The notes under the pieces are model-generated. The model had not been told where the DNA came from, ran no database searches, and was given only the letters and a program-made list of their open reading frames with translations. A stretch of 64,000 nt of DNA from Sulfurovum xiamenensis (GTDB lineage: Bacteria > Campylobacterota > Campylobacteria > Campylobacterales > Sulfurovaceae). The DNA is taken from assembly GCF_030347995.1 (NCBI RefSeq), contig NZ_JAQIBC010000004.1, positions 38,173 to 102,172 on the forward strand, read 5' to 3'. The translations under genes were made by a program, and so were the position numbers. How positions within the stretch are numbered: position 1 is the first letter of the stretch; each line of letters opens with the position of its first letter. This document shows positions 55,374-64,000 of the stretch, piece by piece.

Positions 55374-55802
55374 TTGGGACTATTTGACTTTCTCAAAACG
55401 AAAGATACAGTACCTTATGAAAAAATATATGAAGAGTTAAGTGCCTTTACTGAGGCCTCTCTTGCTATGCCCAAGATGAATAATCCCTTTTTGCTTGATG
55501 ACAAGAACAAACATGCAATGATCTTTGGCTACTTTATGGGAGTGATGGATTATATCGCACAAACTTATCAACTCAACGAAAAAGATATACTCAAAATACG
55601 TACACACTATCTATTAAAAAACTTTACAGACAATGACATGGAGCAAGCACAAGAATTATTGAAATACTGTGATGACATAAGAGACACAGATGATGGCAGT
55701 AATTATGCGTTACGGGGAAAACTTGCAATGAAAAAATGGGTAGCAGGCGGTCCTATGGCTGCCTATGCACCAATGGGGCTGATAAAAATATTGAATGATT
55801 AA
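55374..55802 (+). CDS. Soluble protein of unknown function
   Basis: 142 residues; TTG start with CAGGGG upstream. Begins GLFDFLKTKD, then helical, no signal. A Gly/Ala-rich C-terminus (VAGGPMAAYAPMGLIKIL). Family not recognised. Confidence 0.65.
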   Translation: MGLFDFLKTKDTVPYEKIYEELSAFTEASLAMPKMNNPFLLDDKNKHAMIFGYFMGVMDYIAQTYQLNEKDILKIRTHYLLKNFTDNDMEQAQELLKYCDDIRDTDDGSNYALRGKLAMKKWVAGGPMAAYAPMGLIKILND

Positions 55803-55866
55803 GGATGTGCCTGTGCGAAAAATCCGCCTCTTTCTTCCATTAATTTCTTTCTATCCAACTTTTGGC

Positions 55867-55872
55867 TATAAT
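55867..55872 (+). promoter_or_regulatory. -10 element of thrS-infC
   Basis: TATAAT inside GGCTATAATAGCC, a near-perfect 13-bp inverted repeat, 51 bp before the thrS start. The symmetry could be an operator. Confidence 0.5.
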
Positions 55873-55923
55873 AGCCACATTTTTAACGCTGCATAGTAGG
55901 CGGCGATAACACAAAGGGTTAAT

Positions 55924-57738
55924 TTGAGTGAAAATCTTATCGGTTATATAGATGACCAAGGCAATATTATTGATACACAGAGTGCAGGAGAAAACTGTAC
56001 AGCAACACCTATAGAGTATGACAATTCCGAAGCTTCTTTAGAGATAGTACGTCACTCTACAGCGCACCTTATGGCCCAGGCTATCACAGAACTTTATCCT
56101 AACTCACAGTTCTTTGTCGGTCCTGTGGTAGATGAAGGTTTCTACTATGACTTCAGAGTCGATCAGCAGATAGGTGAGAATGATCTTAAAGCGATCGAAA
56201 AGAAGATGAAAGAGCTCATCAAGAAGAAGTACAAGATCGAAAAGTACGAAATGAGCAAAGCCGAAGCGATGGAAAAGTTTGCTGATGATGATCTGAAACA
56301 AAAGGTCATGTCTCGTATCGAAGATGATACGCTCTCTATCTATAAGCAGGGTGATTTTGAAGACCTCTGTCGTGGACCTCACGTACCGGCACTCCGTTTC
56401 TTGCATAACTTCAAACTGACACGTGTGGCAGGGGCATACCTTGGCGGTGATGAAAATGCAGAGATGCTGACACGTATCTACGGTGTGGCTTTTGCAGACA
56501 AAGAGACACTGAAAGCACACCTGGAGATGCTTGAAGAGGCTAAAAAGCGTGACCATAGAAAGATAGGTCATGAGATGGAACTCTTTATGTTCAATGACGC
56601 AGCAGGTCCAGGGCTTCCGTTCTGGATGCCAAAAGGTGCAAAACTCCGTTATAAGTTAGAGAGTATCCTGCACAAAGCACACCTTACACGCGGTTATGAA
56701 CCTGTAAGAGGACCAGAGATCCTTAAGGCGGATATGTGGAGAATTTCCGGGCATTATGCATGTTACGGTGAAAATATGTACCTTACGACGATCGATGAAC
56801 AGGAGTATGGGATCAAGCCGATGAACTGTTTAGGGCATATCCAAGTCTTTAAACAGACACCAAAAAGTTATCGTGATCTTCCGTTACGTTATTATGAGTA
56901 TGGTGTAGTGCATCGTCATGAAAAGTCGGGTGTTCTACACGGGCTTCTACGTGTACGTGAATTTACGCAGGATGATGCACATATCTTCTGTGAACCAAAC
57001 CAGATCGCTGCTGAGGTCCTTGACGTCGTAGAGTTTGTGGATTCAGTGATGAAACTCTTTGGATTTGAGTATACGATGGAAGTCGCAACCAAGCCGGAAA
57101 AAGCGATCGGTGATGATGATGTATGGGAATTGGCAACACAGGGTCTCAAAGATGCACTGAATGGCAATAATCTACCATTTACCATCGATGAAGGTGGGGG
57201 TGCATTTTATGGCCCTAAGATAGACATTAAGATCACGGATGCGATTGGACGTAAATGGCAGTGTGGTACGATACAGGTAGATTTCAATCTCCCTGAACGT
57301 TTTGAGGTTGAGTACGTTGGAGATGACAACACCCGTAAGAAACCGGTGATGATACACAGAGCGATCTTGGGATCATTTGAACGTTTCATTGGTATCCTTA
57401 CGGAGCACTATGCCGGGGAGTTCCCTTTCTTCCTGGCTCCGGTACAGGTCATTTTTGTTCCTATCGCTGATACACATGCAGATTATGCCTATGCACTTAA
57501 GAAAAGATTGGTGCAAGAGGGAATGGATGCTGAAGTCTATGACAAAAATGATTCTCTTAACAAACGTGTACGTAACGCAGAAAAGCAGCGTGTGCCGTAC
57601 GTAGTGATCATTGGTGATGAAGAAGTGGCAAATAAAACGGTCGCAATTCGTGACAGAAGAGCCAAAGAACAGTATAATCTTACGCAAGAAGAATTTATGG
57701 TAAAATTAACACAACAACTTCAAGAAGGTAAAATTTGA
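55924..57738 (+). CDS. thrS: Threonyl-tRNA synthetase
   Basis: 604 residues, TTG start. The N-terminal editing domain with HSTAHLMAQ begins near residue 45, leaving room only for a rudimentary TGS domain, as in Campylobacter. Class II core follows with the MNCLGH motif and the C-terminal anticodon domain. Stop overlaps infC by 4 bp. Confidence 0.97.
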   Translation: MSENLIGYIDDQGNIIDTQSAGENCTATPIEYDNSEASLEIVRHSTAHLMAQAITELYPNSQFFVGPVVDEGFYYDFRVDQQIGENDLKAIEKKMKELIKKKYKIEKYEMSKAEAMEKFADDDLKQKVMSRIEDDTLSIYKQGDFEDLCRGPHVPALRFLHNFKLTRVAGAYLGGDENAEMLTRIYGVAFADKETLKAHLEMLEEAKKRDHRKIGHEMELFMFNDAAGPGLPFWMPKGAKLRYKLESILHKAHLTRGYEPVRGPEILKADMWRISGHYACYGENMYLTTIDEQEYGIKPMNCLGHIQVFKQTPKSYRDLPLRYYEYGVVHRHEKSGVLHGLLRVREFTQDDAHIFCEPNQIAAEVLDVVEFVDSVMKLFGFEYTMEVATKPEKAIGDDDVWELATQGLKDALNGNNLPFTIDEGGGAFYGPKIDIKITDAIGRKWQCGTIQVDFNLPERFEVEYVGDDNTRKKPVMIHRAILGSFERFIGILTEHYAGEFPFFLAPVQVIFVPIADTHADYAYALKKRLVQEGMDAEVYDKNDSLNKRVRNAEKQRVPYVVIIGDEEVANKTVAIRDRRAKEQYNLTQEEFMVKLTQQLQEGKI

Positions 57739-58283
57739 GTAAACAACACGATAGAAACAGAGGTAGAAAAAAAGCTGATGATGTCATCATGAATGATGCT
57801 ATTAGGGTCAATGAACTTAGAGTACTAAGTGATGATGGCGAACAACTTGGTATCATTTCTAAGTCTGAAGCACTGCAAATAGCAGAAGAGAAAGGTTTAG
57901 ATCTTGTTCTTATGTCTCCTGATGCTAAACCTCCTGTTGCTAAAATTATGGATTACGGCAAACATAAATACGAACTTGAGAAAAAGAAAAAAGAAGCAAA
58001 AAAGAAGCAAAAGACGATAGATGTCAAAGAGGTCAAGTTCTCTTGTAAAATCGCTGAAAATGACATCGCCTATAAAGTGAAACATGCCAGAGAGTTCCTG
58101 GAAAAAGGAAAGCATGTAAAACTTCGTGTGTTCCTTAGAGGACGTGAGATGGCAAACCCTGAATGGGGGGTAGATGTTCTTAACCGTGTCTGGCCTATGC
58201 TTGAAGATATCGGAAACCTGGAGAGTAAACCTACACAAGAGGGACGTTATATCAATATGTATGTAACCCCACTTAAAAAGTAA
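57735..58283 (+). CDS. infC: Translation initiation factor IF-3
   Basis: 182 residues. Both IF3 domains visible: [16 protein letters not shown] and, after a Lys-rich linker, [27 protein letters not shown] start; IF-3 genes commonly use a poor start codon for autoregulation. Normally followed by rpmI-rplT, but here a 3.1-kb opposite-strand gene intervenes. Confidence 0.97.
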   Translation: MSKQHDRNRGRKKADDVIMNDAIRVNELRVLSDDGEQLGIISKSEALQIAEEKGLDLVLMSPDAKPPVAKIMDYGKHKYELEKKKKEAKKKQKTIDVKEVKFSCKIAENDIAYKVKHAREFLEKGKHVKLRVFLRGREMANPEWGVDVLNRVWPMLEDIGNLESKPTQEGRYINMYVTPLKK

Positions 58284-58318
58284 CAATAGATTTATTACAA
58301 TCTCTCAAAACCTAAAAT

Positions 58319-58343
58319 ACGCTAAACCTATTTTGGTTTGCGT
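58319..58343. terminator. Terminator between convergent infC and mutS7
   Basis: ACGC-AAACC pairs with GGTTTGCGT (one bulged T) around TATTTT. T-runs on both sides are short, but the position between two convergent genes supports it. Confidence 0.6.
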
Positions 58344-58389
58344 TAATCTTTGTACGATTCGGAATTTAATTCCTCACATGCACTGAGCT

Positions 58390-61335
58390 TTAGCTCTTGA
58401 TTTCATAATGCAGTTTTAACCCTTCACTTGTCATGATAAATCCAGAGATATTGATCTTCCCTTCATGTACCAGATTATGATGATATTTACATAGAGGGAT
58501 GAGATTGTATTTGTGGTTTTTATGGAAGTGGTCTATCTGTCCTTCTTCATTTGCATGCTTCTGTTCAGCGATATGATGGACATCTTCTACACTCTCTTCA
58601 CATAAGGCACACTTACTGAGGTAAAGGTCTTTATTGTATTTACTGCTTTTTTGTTTACGCAGTTTTTTAATGTCGCTTCCACTATTGTTCAGGTTTTCTC
58701 GTATGGTCTGTGCCATGTTGAGAAATTCACTGTCCATATGGAGCGATTTGGCAAATTCCAGTCCGTAAAGACTATCCCCCATACCTAACTGCAGTACACG
58801 GTTATAGATAAGGGTATCATTACTCTCATCATACTTGATCCCCAAATGCAGGAAGATAAGCTGTTTCATATTTTGAAGCTGAGGTATATTTCCTAACTGA
58901 TGCAAGTGTGTAGCAAAGATAAAGGTCGATCTCAATGAAATAAGTTTGAGTATAGCACTTGAAACGATCGCAAGCGCAGATTCTGTTTCCGTCCCTTGGC
59001 TTATCTCATCCCCCAAGATCAAAGAGCGCTCATTCGCACGGTTAAAGATGTTTTTGAGCTCCATCATCTCCACGGCAAAGGTTGACAACCCTTTGTAAAG
59101 ATTGTCTTGTGAAACGATGCGTGTAAAGAGTTTGTCATAGAGACCAAAACGAAGTTCCACCGCAGGTACAAAAAAACCGGCCTGTGCCAGTACCACTGAG
59201 ATCCCTATACTTTTCATCAATGAGGATTTTCCTGAAGAGTTAATACCATACAGAAGCGTGCCTAGTACATCCTCTCCGTTACTGGCATTGAGGGTAATGT
59301 GATTGTGTGTGGTACCATTGTTTTGGCCTAAAAACACATCATTGGGCACATAGATCCCTCTTTCATCATTGGACTCGATAATAGGATGGCGCAGTGCTGT
59401 GGCCTCATAGAAATTACCCTCTTCTATGATCGGACGGGAGAGGTTCATCGTTTTGCTGCATTTTGCATTGGAGATCGCAACATCGATGTCAGCGATGAAG
59501 ACTATCAGCTTGTCAAGCAGTAAAGAGAACCTGTTTTCAAGTAGATCAAGACTCTCTATATAGCGCTGTTTGACAAGGGACACAAGTTTGACCTGAGAGG
59601 CTTCATAGTTTCTTGTGATCTCTTCAAAAAGCGGTGCTTGTACTTTGACGGCATTTTTTAAATATTTATAGTGAAAGTCTTTAAAAAAGTGATGCTCGTT
59701 GTCAATGGTCACAAAGGACTCTTTGAGAGACTTTTCTATCAGGGTAAAACGGTTTTTTGTAAGGTTGAGAAAATACCCTTCGCTTTCAAGATAATTGACC
59801 GTTGTATATTTGGCAGTACCTGAGAATAGTTTGTCTTGGTCAAAGAGTGATTCAACATGTGCGGCTACATCTTCCATTTTGTTGACTTCTTTTTGTTGAC
59901 TTTTGACAATGCTGTCAATCGCAGGATACACACCATCTTTAAACAGGTTGTCATTGATCTGTTCTATACGGAAGCGTGCACAGATATCCAGTTCAAACGT
60001 GTCATTTAATACTTTCCGCATCTCTTGTGTCTCATCATAGAGGTTACCCTCTATCTCAAGCCCATTGTTTTGAGCATCATCAAGCAGTTTCAGGATGGCG
60101 TCCAAGGACATAGCAATGTAGGTGAGTTCTACGGGATGCAATTTACGCAGTTTAATTCGCCGTGTAATACGCTCAAGGTCATAGATCTGCTTTAAGTGTG
60201 TCTCAAAACGATTGATGCTCGGCAGTAGCAGTTCTGTAAGATCATAGCGTTTTTCAAGTAATTCTTTATCGCAGATAGGGTTGAGCAATCGCTCTTTGAG
60301 AAGTCGTTTACCAAAAGCGGTGGACGTTTTGTCGATCAGGTCAAGCAACGTGATGTCAGAAGGATCACGAGAGATCACTGAAAGCTGTTCCATGGCATTG
60401 TTGCCTATATACATATAACGATTATTCCCCAGGAACTGGGGCTTATTCATCTTCTCTATGATACTCTCATCATGTTCGATGATAAAGTCGATCAGTACTG
60501 CCAAAGACTCCGTGGTATATGGGTGCCTTTCAAGGTCTAGATATTCAATGCTCGAAAGGAAAGAGTTGATGTTGAAGACTCGGGTAAAGAGTTCATTTTG
60601 AAATTGTATTTTAAAACGTTTTGTATTGAGAGAGTAGTGCAGAGACTCGAGCTCCAAATAGTGAATGATCCACTCTTTGTCTATCTCTTTGCTGTCCAGT
60701 GTAATGATCACCTCTGAAGTTGTATAGGTTTGCAAAAGGTTGAACGCTTCATCCAAAGCATAGGTTTTGTCATCTCGGGTGGAGTGTATCTCGTTACAGA
60801 TGGTTTTACCCGTACTCACATCTATAGCAGCATAGCCTACAGAGAAGATACCGCTGTTTTCATCGATGAGCAGAGAGACGATGTTGTTCTCAGAGGGTTC
60901 ACTCAGGTACTCAAAGTTTGTACCCGGAGAGATGATGTTGGAGACATAGCGTTTGATATTCGGCATCTCGCCTTTCTGTTTGACGACGATGATGGTATAT
61001 TTTTTGGTAGAGATGAGTCGGGAGAGATAACGGTCCAATGAGACAGCAGGGACACCCGCAAGAAGAGGGTTTGAAACTGAGTTTTCCAACACAGCTTTGC
61101 TTTTGCGTGTGAGCTGTATGTTGAGGAGTTCGGCGATCTCTTTGGCCTTACCTACTTTCATCTCATCATTGTTGACTTCATAGACTTCGAAAAAAGTACC
61201 TATCTCCATTAGGACAAGGGCATCTTTCCCGTATTTTTCTTCAAAATGCAGTTGCAGATCAAAATAAACTTCTGTTAAAAGTTTCTTTTTTTGAGAAAGT
61301 ATTTCGGTCACTCTATCCACTACGCCTGCCCTCAT
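58390..61335 (-). CDS. MutS7-type mismatch repair protein with C-terminal HNH nuclease domain
   Basis: 981 residues from ATG at 61335. The frame is open 98 codons further, but those would overlap rpmI and do not look like MutS. No clear Shine-Dalgarno precedes the ATG. Mismatch-recognition motif GTFFEVY (F48, E50), MutS core, Walker [10 protein letters not shown] (697-705), then [13 protein letters not shown] and ATHLHQ. Residues 908-981 form an HNH domain: C909/C912, H920-H921, N944, C949, H952-H953. This layout defines the MutS7 subfamily (octocoral mitochondrial MutS, giant viruses, some Campylobacterota), where one protein may both find and cut mismatched DNA. No mutL partner is nearby. 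Confidence 0.9.
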   Translation of the reverse strand: MRAGVVDRVTEILSQKKKLLTEVYFDLQLHFEEKYGKDALVLMEIGTFFEVYEVNNDEMKVGKAKEIAELLNIQLTRKSKAVLENSVSNPLLAGVPAVSLDRYLSRLISTKKYTIIVVKQKGEMPNIKRYVSNIISPGTNFEYLSEPSENNIVSLLIDENSGIFSVGYAAIDVSTGKTICNEIHSTRDDKTYALDEAFNLLQTYTTSEVIITLDSKEIDKEWIIHYLELESLHYSLNTKRFKIQFQNELFTRVFNINSFLSSIEYLDLERHPYTTESLAVLIDFIIEHDESIIEKMNKPQFLGNNRYMYIGNNAMEQLSVISRDPSDITLLDLIDKTSTAFGKRLLKERLLNPICDKELLEKRYDLTELLLPSINRFETHLKQIYDLERITRRIKLRKLHPVELTYIAMSLDAILKLLDDAQNNGLEIEGNLYDETQEMRKVLNDTFELDICARFRIEQINDNLFKDGVYPAIDSIVKSQQKEVNKMEDVAAHVESLFDQDKLFSGTAKYTTVNYLESEGYFLNLTKNRFTLIEKSLKESFVTIDNEHHFFKDFHYKYLKNAVKVQAPLFEEITRNYEASQVKLVSLVKQRYIESLDLLENRFSLLLDKLIVFIADIDVAISNAKCSKTMNLSRPIIEEGNFYEATALRHPIIESNDERGIYVPNDVFLGQNNGTTHNHITLNASNGEDVLGTLLYGINSSGKSSLMKSIGISVVLAQAGFFVPAVELRFGLYDKLFTRIVSQDNLYKGLSTFAVEMMELKNIFNRANERSLILGDEISQGTETESALAIVSSAILKLISLRSTFIFATHLHQLGNIPQLQNMKQLIFLHLGIKYDESNDTLIYNRVLQLGMGDSLYGLEFAKSLHMDSEFLNMAQTIRENLNNSGSDIKKLRKQKSSKYNKDLYLSKCALCEESVEDVHHIAEQKHANEEGQIDHFHKNHKYNLIPLCKYHHNLVHEGKINISGFIMTSEGLKLHYEIKS

Positions 61336-61416
61336 TTTTAATAGATAGATTCTATCACAAATAGGGTTAGAGATATCGGTAGTGAACGGATTTATAAATA
61401 TTTTAGATAGTTTGGG

Positions 61417-61422
61417 TATAAT
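61417..61422 (+). promoter_or_regulatory. -10 element of rpmI-rplT
   Basis: TATAAT preceded by TTTGGG, 60 bp before rpmI. It shows rpmI-rplT has a private promoter, consistent with separation from infC by the MutS7 gene. Confidence 0.6.
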
Positions 61423-61482
61423 ACCGTCCCATTTTCTACTAAATGTACGTTTGGTCGAAAAAATCCATACGGGAGTAAGCAT

Positions 61483-61674
61483 ATGCCAAAAATGAAAAGT
61501 GTTAAAGGCGCTGTAAAGCGTTTTAAAGTGAAAAAAAGCGGCAAGATCAAAAGAGGTACGGCGTACAGAAGTCACATCCTTTCTAAAGTTGATGGTAAAC
61601 ATCACAGAAGTATGAGAAGTCCTAAGCACGTTGACCCTGCTGATGCAAAAAACATTAAAGAGATGATTAACTAA
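61483..61674 (+). CDS. rpmI: 50S ribosomal protein L35
   Basis: 63 residues, highly basic ([24 protein letters not shown]). Normal length. AGGGAG-like GGGAG precedes ATG. 120 bp before rplT. Confidence 0.97.
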   Translation: MPKMKSVKGAVKRFKVKKSGKIKRGTAYRSHILSKVDGKHHRSMRSPKHVDPADAKNIKEMIN

Positions 61675-61675
61675 T

Positions 61676-61740
61676 CATTCTTTGACAGAGACATTCCCCC
61701 GATTAGGGGCAAGTTCAAACAGAGAGAATGTTTGACACCT
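61676..61740 (+). promoter_or_regulatory. Candidate L20 leader structure
   Basis: CATTCT (61676-61681) is complementary to AGAATG (61725-61730), enclosing a CCCC-GATTA-GGGG hairpin (61697-61709). L20 represses its own operon by binding leader RNA in other bacteria, so this may be its site. TTTGACA occurs twice (61681 and 61731), and the second could be a -35. Confidence 0.35.
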
Positions 61741-61794
61741 ACTAAAACTGGCTTTTAAAAAGTTACAGTACAAGTCTAAGGTAAAGGAAAAACC

Positions 61795-62151
61795 ATGAGA
61801 GTAAAAACTGGTGTTGTAAGACACAGACGTCATAAAAGACTATTAAAACAAGCTAGAGGGTTCTACAGCGGTAGAAGAAAACACTTCAGAAAAGCAAAAG
61901 AACAACTCGAGCGTTCATTAGTATATGCTTACAGAGATAGAAGACAAAAAAAGAGAGATTTCAGAAGACTCTGGATCGTTCGTATCAATGCAGCTACAAG
62001 ATTAAATGGAATGAACTATTCAACATTCATGCATGGTCTTAAACTTGCAAATATCGAACTTGACAGAAAAATTCTTGCTGATATGGCAATGAATGCTCCT
62101 GAAAGTTTTACAAAAGTAGCGGAAGCTTCTAAAGCTGCGCTTGCTAAATAA
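61795..62151 (+). CDS. rplT: 50S ribosomal protein L20
   Basis: 118 residues, complete: [31 protein letters not shown] and the C-terminal RNA-binding domain. AAAGGAAAAACC precedes ATG. Followed by a strong terminator. Confidence 0.98.
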   Translation: MRVKTGVVRHRRHKRLLKQARGFYSGRRKHFRKAKEQLERSLVYAYRDRRQKKRDFRRLWIVRINAATRLNGMNYSTFMHGLKLANIELDRKILADMAMNAPESFTKVAEASKAALAK

Positions 62152-62170
62152 GTCTTACTTGACTATTTCT

Positions 62171-62201
62171 TGAGGGGCTTTGGCCCCTCATCCCCTTTTT
62201 T
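62171..62201 (+). terminator. Intrinsic terminator of rplT
   Basis: TGAGGGGC-TTTG-GCCCCTCA (62171-62190), perfect 8-bp stem, then TCCCC and six T. Confidence 0.92.
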
Positions 62202-62355
62202 AATATTTCCCTAAATTATCATCATTTTGTATTTCTTTATATTCCTTGTTTTATTTGTTGATGCAACAAATAGAAAAACGAACCAAAAAAAATGCAAAGG
62301 ACTGTCGTTGGCTAAATGATAGTGTTATGGTTATGATTTTTTTGAGGAGTAAGGG

Positions 62356-62391
62356 CTTCCTCTTTTCAGAAGAGGGAGGAAATAATTCCTC
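62356..62391 (-). terminator. Tandem hairpins after the FTR-rhodanese gene
   Basis: CTTCCTCTT/AAGAGGGAG (62356-62378) and GAGGAA/TTCCTC (62376-62391) are mutually exclusive at their overlap. They lie 17-52 bp past the stop at 62408 on the minus strand. A further 9-bp hairpin TATTTGTTG/CAACAAATA is at 62252-62272. The region 62202-62407 contains nothing else. Confidence 0.5.
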
Positions 62392-62407
62392 TGGAAAAGC
62401 TTTTGGG

Positions 62408-63148
62408 CTAACCTCTTTGTGTTTTTCCTGAGAATCCGATGATCCCTGGACGTAGATTACATACATGTTCGAAACCCAGGCCTTTCATAGCGTGTTGTAC
62501 CTGATAGCTTCTGCTTCCTGAGTGGCAGTAAACGATGATAGGTTCTTTTTTGAGGCCTGCGAGTTCTTCTTCTACTTTGGCATAGAATTGTGAGGTGGGT
62601 ACAAGTTTGTCCGTTCCTACGATATGTTCCATTTGGTACTCCATGTATTCTCTTGTATCCACAAGGGTAAAATCGATCATACCCAGGTTTTTTGCTTCTA
62701 TAAGTGCTTCAAGTTCATCTCCGTCAAGTTGTTCTTCTTTCAGAAGCGTTTCTGCTTGCTCTTTTGTTAAGCCACCTGAGTGTTGATGTACGACCTCTTC
62801 TATGGCATCGTGTTGTGCTTGTGCTTGAGCGTATTCCGGGGTACAGAATATCCCACAGTGACAGGTACCATCTTCAGGGATCTCTTTTTCCAGAGCAGGA
62901 GTACATGGGCAGATACGGTTGTCTGCTGATTTTTGTTCCTCTTTGGTCTCTCCTATCACCATAAAGCAAGGACAAAACCGCTTACCATAGATGAGTTTAT
63001 TGCGTGCAAGCCCCATTGCCACACCTTCGTTGACCTCTTCATTGGGGTTTTGAACAAAACCGAACTGGTTGTTTACCTTCTCTACAAAGGTCCATGTCTT
63101 CTCCAATTCAGCTTGAAATTCATCTGAGTTCATATCTATCGGTTGCAT
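62408..63148 (-). CDS. Ferredoxin-thioredoxin reductase catalytic domain fused to rhodanese
   Basis: 246 residues. The FTR cluster motif is complete: C59-P-C61, C80-P-C82 and C96-H-C98, which bind a 4Fe-4S cluster next to a redox disulfide. A linker (about 105-155) leads to a rhodanese domain with active C208 in VYCHSGSRS. Reads as electron transfer from ferredoxin coupled to sulfane sulfur chemistry. Start overlaps the upstream lipoprotein stop (TAATG), so they are one unit. Confidence 0.88.
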   Translation of the reverse strand: MQPIDMNSDEFQAELEKTWTFVEKVNNQFGFVQNPNEEVNEGVAMGLARNKLIYGKRFCPCFMVIGETKEEQKSADNRICPCTPALEKEIPEDGTCHCGIFCTPEYAQAQAQHDAIEEVVHQHSGGLTKEQAETLLKEEQLDGDELEALIEAKNLGMIDFTLVDTREYMEYQMEHIVGTDKLVPTSQFYAKVEEELAGLKKEPIIVYCHSGSRSYQVQHAMKGLGFEHVCNLRPGIIGFSGKTQRG

Positions 63149-63642
63149 TATATTCCTTTCATTGTCGTATTGGTATTGTTTGTCTCTAATGTTTTTGCCA
63201 TTTCATCAAACTCTTCTACAAAAACCTGTATCTGTTTGCCCCAGTTTATCAGCATATCATGTGTTTTATTGAGGTCAATATGGATGTGTTGTTCATTGAT
63301 CTCAATGCCGGCTTCTTTTGTTTCAACCATGCCTTTTTTCATATCATCAGAGAGTTTTTTCATTTGTTCACCCATTTTTTGATTCAATGCCCGAAAAAAA
63401 TCTTTAGTCTTATTGGTATCTATGGTGATGGTTCCCTCTTCCATATGGATACCCATTTTATGAAGTTTGGATGCATTATTATCGGAGAAGTCTTTTTTTG
63501 CCTGTAGTTCTGCAAGCAGTTCTGCTCTAGCTTGTTGTGCTATTTTTGCATCACGTGCGGCTTGCTCTCTAGCTTGCTGTTCTTTGTCTTCACAGCCAGA
63601 AAAGAAGAGTAGTAGTATGAGACTGATAAGCAGATGTCGCAT
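63148..63642 (-). CDS. Lipoprotein with charged coiled coil
   Basis: 164 residues from ATG at 63642 (AAGGA 6 nt upstream); a longer frame to 63690 would bury the signal peptide. Lipobox FFSGC (Cys near 17), an Ala/Gln/Lys/Glu coiled coil (20-55), then a helical part with repeated HMEEG and HIHIDLNKTHDM. Coupled to the FTR-rhodanese gene. Function unknown. Confidence 0.7.
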   Translation of the reverse strand: MRHLLISLILLLFFSGCEDKEQQAREQAARDAKIAQQARAELLAELQAKKDFSDNNASKLHKMGIHMEEGTITIDTNKTKDFFRALNQKMGEQMKKLSDDMKKGMVETKEAGIEINEQHIHIDLNKTHDMLINWGKQIQVFVEEFDEMAKTLETNNTNTTMKGI

Positions 63643-63752
63643 TAGTATCCTTCTTGAATTGATAGATACATTATACAAAGATTTATACAAGAAAGGTAAA
63701 TCCCCTATACCCTGAGGTAGAGGAGACTTGAAAAAGAGGTATTATGTGTAGA

Positions 63753-64000
63753 TTATTCCCCACATTTACCTTTGCCGCATTTACCTTTGACTGGTGCTTT
63801 TTTATCATTTTCACACTTGTCCCCGGATTTTTTGCCGCTATCACATTTTCCACTGTCACATTTTGTTTCAGTTTTTTTGCCGCTATCACATTTTCCACTG
63901 TCACATTTTGTTTCAGTTTTTTTACTGCTGTCACATTTACCACATTTCCCCTCTGCAGTTGCCAGTGTAAGTGTGAGTGCCATTGCTCCAAGTAGTATCA
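63753..64000 (-). CDS. Secreted Cys/Lys repeat peptide, HvfA-like RiPP precursor candidate (5' end cut)
   Basis: Frame open to the window edge; visible residues begin with the end of a signal peptide (ILLGAMALTLTLATA) followed by EGKCGKC. The mature part, about 67 residues, is Cys, Lys, Ser, Gly, Thr and Glu, with two 15-residue repeats KKTETKCDSGKCDSG and an end GKCGKGKCGE. EGKCG-type motifs after a signal peptide mark HvfA-family precursors, in which an MNIO enzyme turns Cys into oxazolone/thioamide copper ligands. The partner genes (DUF692 MNIO, DUF2063) are not downstream here; they could lie beyond the window. Confidence 0.65.
   Translation of the reverse strand, partial: ILLGAMALTLTLATAEGKCGKCDSSKKTETKCDSGKCDSGKKTETKCDSGKCDSGKKSGDKCENDKKAPVKGKCGKGKCGE
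63834..63923. repeat. Two tandem 45-bp repeats in the Cys-rich peptide gene
   Basis: The two 45-bp units (63834-63878 and 63879-63923) are almost identical at DNA level, so they arose recently or are kept uniform by recombination. Each encodes one KKTETKCDSGKCDSG unit. Confidence 0.85.

Noticed and set aside
61336..61629. N-terminal 98-codon extension of the MutS7 frame
   Set aside because: It would overlap rpmI on the other strand, is rich in Phe/Thr without MutS similarity, and the MutS start MRAGVVDRV fits the family.
63834..63923. CRISPR-like array
   Set aside because: Only two tandem 45-bp units with no spacers, and they are in frame within a protein gene.

Overview
This window is the replication-origin region of a Campylobacterota (formerly Epsilonproteobacteria) chromosome, most likely a Sulfurovum/Sulfurimonas-type sulfur-oxidising relative. 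That is inferred from ruvC next to dnaA, thyX instead of thyA, RNase J with a long basic N-terminal extension, AT-rich DNA with TATAAT promoters, bipartite DnaA-box clusters around dnaA, and gene contents typical of that group. Genus-level placement is inference from gene content only.

Layout. 1-2.3 kb: start of dnaN, dnaA, ruvC and two DnaA-box clusters (putative bipartite oriC). 2.3-13.6 kb: housekeeping genes (L,D-transpeptidase, outer-membrane barrel, thyX, dgt, typA, a flavoprotein, thiamine-binding protein, purM, an alanine/Na+ symporter). 13.7-14.3 kb: a five-tRNA array (Pro, His, Arg, Arg, Leu) with a textbook promoter, followed by a decayed gene remnant. 14.8-25.9 kb: two glycine-zipper lipoproteins, rarA, a small-subunit-type pseudouridine synthase, kdsD, rnj, rsmA, hisF, a phosphorylase-like gene, rlmN and an RluA-type synthase; two perfect parS sites lie inside coding sequence here. 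26-34.3 kb: purB, class Ia ribonucleotide reductase (nrdA and nrdB, separated by accessory and non-coding DNA), a nitrilase-family amidase and pcm. 34.3-38 kb: an accessory stretch with repeated terminator hairpins, a 47-residue secreted peptide, membrane methyltransferase, metallo-hydrolase, 2TM protein, and a DUF2953/GerW (YtfI/YtfJ-like) pair. 38-47.7 kb: DNA-binding coiled-coil protein, ChaA-like antiporter, a five-gene Bat/MoxR operon and a large AsmA-like protein. 47.8-55.8 kb: Fur-controlled feoBA with a porin, a second L,D-transpeptidase, coaE, dapF, a Sel1 protein and tRNA-Val. 55.9-62.2 kb: thrS-infC and rpmI-rplT, split by an opposite-strand MutS7-type gene carrying a C-terminal HNH nuclease domain. 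62.4-64 kb: ferredoxin-thioredoxin reductase/rhodanese fusion, a lipoprotein, and, cut by the window end, a secreted Cys/Lys repeat peptide resembling HvfA-type RiPP precursors.

The most notable items are the MutS7-HNH gene embedded in the infC-rpmI-rplT translation cluster, the HvfA-like repeat peptide, the DUF2953/GerW pair in a presumably non-sporulating bacterium, the FTR-rhodanese fusion, and two possible structured RNAs (31.6 kb and 34.5 kb). No CRISPR array, rRNA or intact insertion sequence was seen.
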